A DNA stretch of 7,193 nt from Anaerolineae bacterium (GTDB lineage: Bacteria > Chloroflexota > Anaerolineae > B4-G1 > SLSP01): positions 1-7,193 of the forward strand of contig JAGPHL010000084.1 in the NCBI GenBank assembly GCA_018055515.1, given 5' to 3'. Every line of letters starts with the position of its first letter. Position 1 is the stretch's first letter. Position numbers and translations under genes: made by a program. The notes beneath the pieces were generated by a model that did not search any database, had not been told where the DNA came from, and saw nothing but the letters and a program-made list of their open reading frames with translations. This document shows positions 4,863 through 7,193 of the stretch, piece after piece.

Positions 4863-5828
4863 ATGAAGGCATCCTGGTTGACTTACCTCCGTGAAAGACC
4901 GCTGCTGTGGCAGGGGGGCCTCATCCTGCTGGCGATCCTGCTGCCGCTGCCGTTGGGCGATTATTACCGCACGGTCGCCTGGCGGACCGCGCTCTACGTC
5001 ATGCTGGGACTGAGCCTCAACCTCATCGTGGGGTACGCGGGACTGTTCCAGCTCGGTCACGCCGCCTTCTACGCCCTGGGGGCCTACACGGCCGCCATCC
5101 TCAACCTGCGCCTGGGCGTCCCCATGTTGTGGACTTTCCCGGCGAGCATCCTGGTCGCGGCGCTCTTCGGCTTTCTGATCGCCCGCCCCATCCTGCACCT
5201 GCGCGGCGACTACCTCGCCATCGTCACCATCGCCTTCGGGGAAGTCGTGCGGGTGGCGCTGGTCAACAACATCTTCGGCATCACCGGCGGCGCCAACGGC
5301 CTGAGCGGCATCGCCCGTCCGCGCCTGCTGGGACTGGAATTCCGCCAGCCCATCTACCATTACTACCTGGTGCTCTTCTTCCTCCTCATCACCATCTTTG
5401 CCATGCGTCGCCTCGAAAATTCGCGCCTGGGGCGCGCCTGGCTCTACATCCGCGAGGACGAGACCGCCGCCGAAGCGATGGGCATCAATACCGCCCAGGT
5501 GAAACTGCTGGCGTTTGTCCTCGGGTCTGGCTGGGCGGGGCTGGCAGGCGCGCTCTACGCCGCGCGCATCACCGTCATCTCCCCCGATCTCGCCAAATTC
5601 ATGGAATCCGTGATGATGTTCTGTATCGTCGTCCTCGGCGGCACCGGCTCGATCCCCGGCGTGTTCATCGGCGCCCTGGGGATGATCACCCTGCCGGAAC
5701 TCTTTCGAGCCCTCAAGGACTGGCGCGATGCCTGGTTGGGGGTCGCCATGGTCGTGATGATGATCGCTCGCCCTGAGGGGCTGTGGCCTAGCCGGCGCGT
5801 TCAGATGGAAATCCGGGAGGCCAAATGA
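4863..5828 (+). CDS. livM: Branched-chain amino acid type ABC permease LivM
   Basis: This 321-residue membrane protein is the second channel subunit, pairing with LivH. A hydrophobic helix (16-31) is followed by the highly typical LivM block LGLSLNLIVGYAGLFQLGHA (48-67) and AAFYALGAYTAA (67-78). Further membrane segments lie at about 90-113, 165-180, 214-236, 249-281 and 291-302. LRGDYLAIVTIAFGEVVR (113-130) and TGGANGLSGI (141-150) are family signatures. The ATPase-coupling loop is GRAWLYIREDETAAEAMGIN (190-209). GGTGSIPGVFIGA (259-271) and RPEGLWP (303-309) close the domain. The C-terminal tail is only a short charged segment, so there is no fused ATPase or extra domain. The gene overlaps livG by 4 nt (ATGA), indicating translational coupling. 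Length is ordinary for the family. Confidence 0.95.
   Translation: MKASWLTYLRERPLLWQGGLILLAILLPLPLGDYYRTVAWRTALYVMLGLSLNLIVGYAGLFQLGHAAFYALGAYTAAILNLRLGVPMLWTFPASILVAALFGFLIARPILHLRGDYLAIVTIAFGEVVRVALVNNIFGITGGANGLSGIARPRLLGLEFRQPIYHYYLVLFFLLITIFAMRRLENSRLGRAWLYIREDETAAEAMGINTAQVKLLAFVLGSGWAGLAGALYAARITVISPDLAKFMESVMMFCIVVLGGTGSIPGVFIGALGMITLPELFRALKDWRDAWLGVAMVVMMIARPEGLWPSRRVQMEIREAK
5815..5820 (+). promoter_or_regulatory. Ribosome binding site of livG inside livM
   Basis: GGGAGG ends 4 nt before ATG 5825 and lies within the last codons of livM. Together with the ATGA overlap it fixes the livG start and allows terminating ribosomes to reinitiate. Confidence 0.6.
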
Positions 5829-6667
5829 GCGAGAAGGCCATCAGGCGTGAAGACGCGGCCGCGTTGCTGCAAGTGCGGCAGCTGACCAAACAATTCGGCG
5901 GGCTGATGGCGGTGGATCATGTGGATTTTGACCTCTACCCCGGCGAGATTCTGGGCCTCATCGGGCCGAACGGCGCGGGGAAGACGACGATCTTCAACAT
6001 GATCACCGGTTTTTATGCCCCCACCCAAGGCGAAATCTACTTCAAGGGCCAGTGCATCGCACGCCCCATCACCTCGCGGTGGGCGCGGATTCGGGGACAG
6101 GAGGGAGGGCCGCGCCCGCACACCGTCACGCAGCAAGGCATCGCTCGCACGTTCCAGACCATTCGGCTGTTCCAGAATCTCACTGCGCTGGAGAATGTGA
6201 TGGCGGGCCTGCACCATCGCACACACGCGGGCGTCTGGCAGGCGCTCACGCGCTCCGCCGCGGAACGGGCGGAAGAGGCCGCCATCGCCGCCGAAGCTGC
6301 ACACTGGCTGGACTTCATGGGATTGCACGCCTACCGCAACGAGCTCGCCAAAAACCTGCCCTACGGCGATCAACGCCGGCTGGAAATCGCCCGCGCCCTG
6401 GCGACCGCGCCGACGCTGCTCACGCTGGACGAACCCGCCGCGGGCCTCAACGAGCAAGAGACCCTCGCACTCGTGGCCCTCATCCGCCAGATCCGCGACA
6501 CCGGCATCACCCTCCTCCTCATCGAACACGACATGCGGATGGTGATGGAGATTTGCGAGCGCATCGTGGTGGTGGATCACGGGCGCAAAATCGCCGAAGG
6601 GACCCCCAGCGAAGTGCAACGTCATCCTGCCGTCATCGAAGCTTACCTTGGCAGAGAGGAAATCTGA
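5825..6667 (+). CDS. livG: Branched-chain amino acid type ABC ATPase LivG
   Basis: This 280-residue cytoplasmic ATPase powers the importer together with LivF. All ABC motifs are visible: Walker A GPNGAGKT (47-54), Q-loop Gln111 in RTFQ, signature LPYGDQ (178-183; LivG proteins usually have LxYGxQ here rather than LSGGQ), Walker B LLTLDE with Asp202 and Glu203, D-loop AAGLN and switch His235 in IEHDM. The C-terminus ending in HPAVIEAYLG (267-276) is typical of LivG. An unusual point is the segment between the second strand and the Q-loop (about 80-98, ARPITSRWARIRGQ and on), about 15 residues longer than I recall for E. coli LivG and rich in Arg and Pro. A coiled, Ala/Glu-rich stretch (144-160) is normal for the helical domain. 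It overlaps livM by 4 nt and precedes livF by 2 nt. Confidence 0.96.
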   Translation: MSEKAIRREDAAALLQVRQLTKQFGGLMAVDHVDFDLYPGEILGLIGPNGAGKTTIFNMITGFYAPTQGEIYFKGQCIARPITSRWARIRGQEGGPRPHTVTQQGIARTFQTIRLFQNLTALENVMAGLHHRTHAGVWQALTRSAAERAEEAAIAAEAAHWLDFMGLHAYRNELAKNLPYGDQRRLEIARALATAPTLLTLDEPAAGLNEQETLALVALIRQIRDTGITLLLIEHDMRMVMEICERIVVVDHGRKIAEGTPSEVQRHPAVIEAYLGREEI

Positions 6668-6669
6668 GG

Positions 6670-7193
6670 ATGCCCCTGCTACACATCGAAGACCTGCACA
6701 CCTATTACGGCCACGTCCATGCCCTGAAAGGAATCACGCTGGACGTCGAGGCCGGGGAAATCGTCACCCTCCTGGGCGCGAACGGGGCAGGCAAATCCAC
6801 CACCCTCCGCGCCATCTCCGGGCTGATTCCCATCCGCGAGGGCAGCCTCACCTTCGATGGGCGCCCCCTCAACAACATGCCGGCGCACAAAATCGTGGAG
6901 CAAGGCATCGCCCATGCGCCGGAGGGACGGCACATCTTCGCCACCCTGACGGTGACGGAGAACCTCAACATGGGCGCGTATACCCTCGGCAGCAACAAGG
7001 CCGCCATCGCCGCGAACCGCGAGCGGGTCTTCAAACTGTTCCCCCGCCTGGAGGAACGGCGCCGCCAGCTGGGAGGCACGCTCTCCGGCGGCGAACAGCA
7101 GATGCTCACCATCGGGCGCGCGCTCATGGCCAGTCCGCGCCTGTTGCTGCTGGACGAACCCTCGCTGGGATTGGCGCCGCTTCTCGTGCGGCT
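6670..7193 (+). CDS. livF: Branched-chain amino acid type ABC ATPase LivF (3' end outside window)
   Basis: The first 174 residues of the second ATPase subunit are present; the rest (about 60 residues in typical LivF) is cut by the window end. Visible motifs are Walker A GANGAGKS (36-43), the LivF-type Q-loop region APEGRHIF (83-90) in which Glu replaces the usual Gln, signature LSGGEQ (138-143), Walker B LLLLDE (158-163) and D-loop SLGLAP. The N-terminus LLHIEDLHTYYGHVHALKGI is the standard LivF opening and supports ATG 6670, which has AGAGAGGA at 6653-6660 and starts 2 nt after the livG stop. The SLGLAP and PEGR motifs distinguish it from LivG. It would form a heterodimer with LivG beneath LivHM. 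No sign of a frameshift in the visible part. Confidence 0.96.
   Translation, partial: MPLLHIEDLHTYYGHVHALKGITLDVEAGEIVTLLGANGAGKSTTLRAISGLIPIREGSLTFDGRPLNNMPAHKIVEQGIAHAPEGRHIFATLTVTENLNMGAYTLGSNKAAIAANRERVFKLFPRLEERRRQLGGTLSGGEQQMLTIGRALMASPRLLLLDEPSLGLAPLLVR

Overview
This window is GC-rich, densely packed and reads almost entirely on the + strand. Gene content (a complete LivKHMGF-type transporter, an AlkZ-related winged-helix protein, a lipoprotein-type binding protein with a lipobox) suggests a free-living, high-GC bacterium. My best guess is Chloroflexota, from the look of the proteins only; no rRNA or marker gene is present to prove it.

Left part (1-2296): a tight three-gene group. 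It starts with the C-terminal part of an unrecognised protein cut by the window edge. A complete metallo-beta-lactamase-fold hydrolase follows 3 nt later, and a winged-helix protein of the AlkZ/YcaQ-related type follows 24 nt after that. The short gaps suggest one transcription unit. Nothing in the sequence links its function to the transporter downstream.

Middle (2297-2628): about 330 nt without a convincing gene. It holds the most interesting regulatory architecture: a near-ideal extended -10 sigma-70-type promoter (TTGACA, 17 nt, TGTTAGGAT), an 8-bp inverted repeat whose right arm lies in the promoter spacer, a leader of about 180 nt that can fold into several hairpins, an intrinsic-terminator-like hairpin with a U-run, and then about 100 nt to the strong Shine-Dalgarno sequence of the binding-protein gene. 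The promoter lies upstream of the terminator, so this is either an attenuated operon leader or a small RNA gene.

Right part (2629-7193): an ABC importer of the branched-chain amino acid (HAAT/Liv) family in the order livK, livH, livM, livG, livF, with livF cut by the window end. LivK is a lipid-anchored type I binding protein that would capture the solute. LivH and LivM form the membrane channel, and LivG and LivF are the ATPases. The livK-livH and livH-livM gaps each contain a long hairpin without a U-run, probably setting the ratio of binding protein to permease or protecting mRNA ends. livM-livG overlap by 4 nt and livG-livF are 2 nt apart, so these are translationally coupled. The amino-acid specificity is not certain: a key ligand-contact position of LivK appears to be Asn rather than acidic.

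I found no CRISPR array, tRNA, rRNA, insertion sequence or phage gene. I do not see a clearly new biological system. The best leads are the livK leader and the two intra-operon hairpins.
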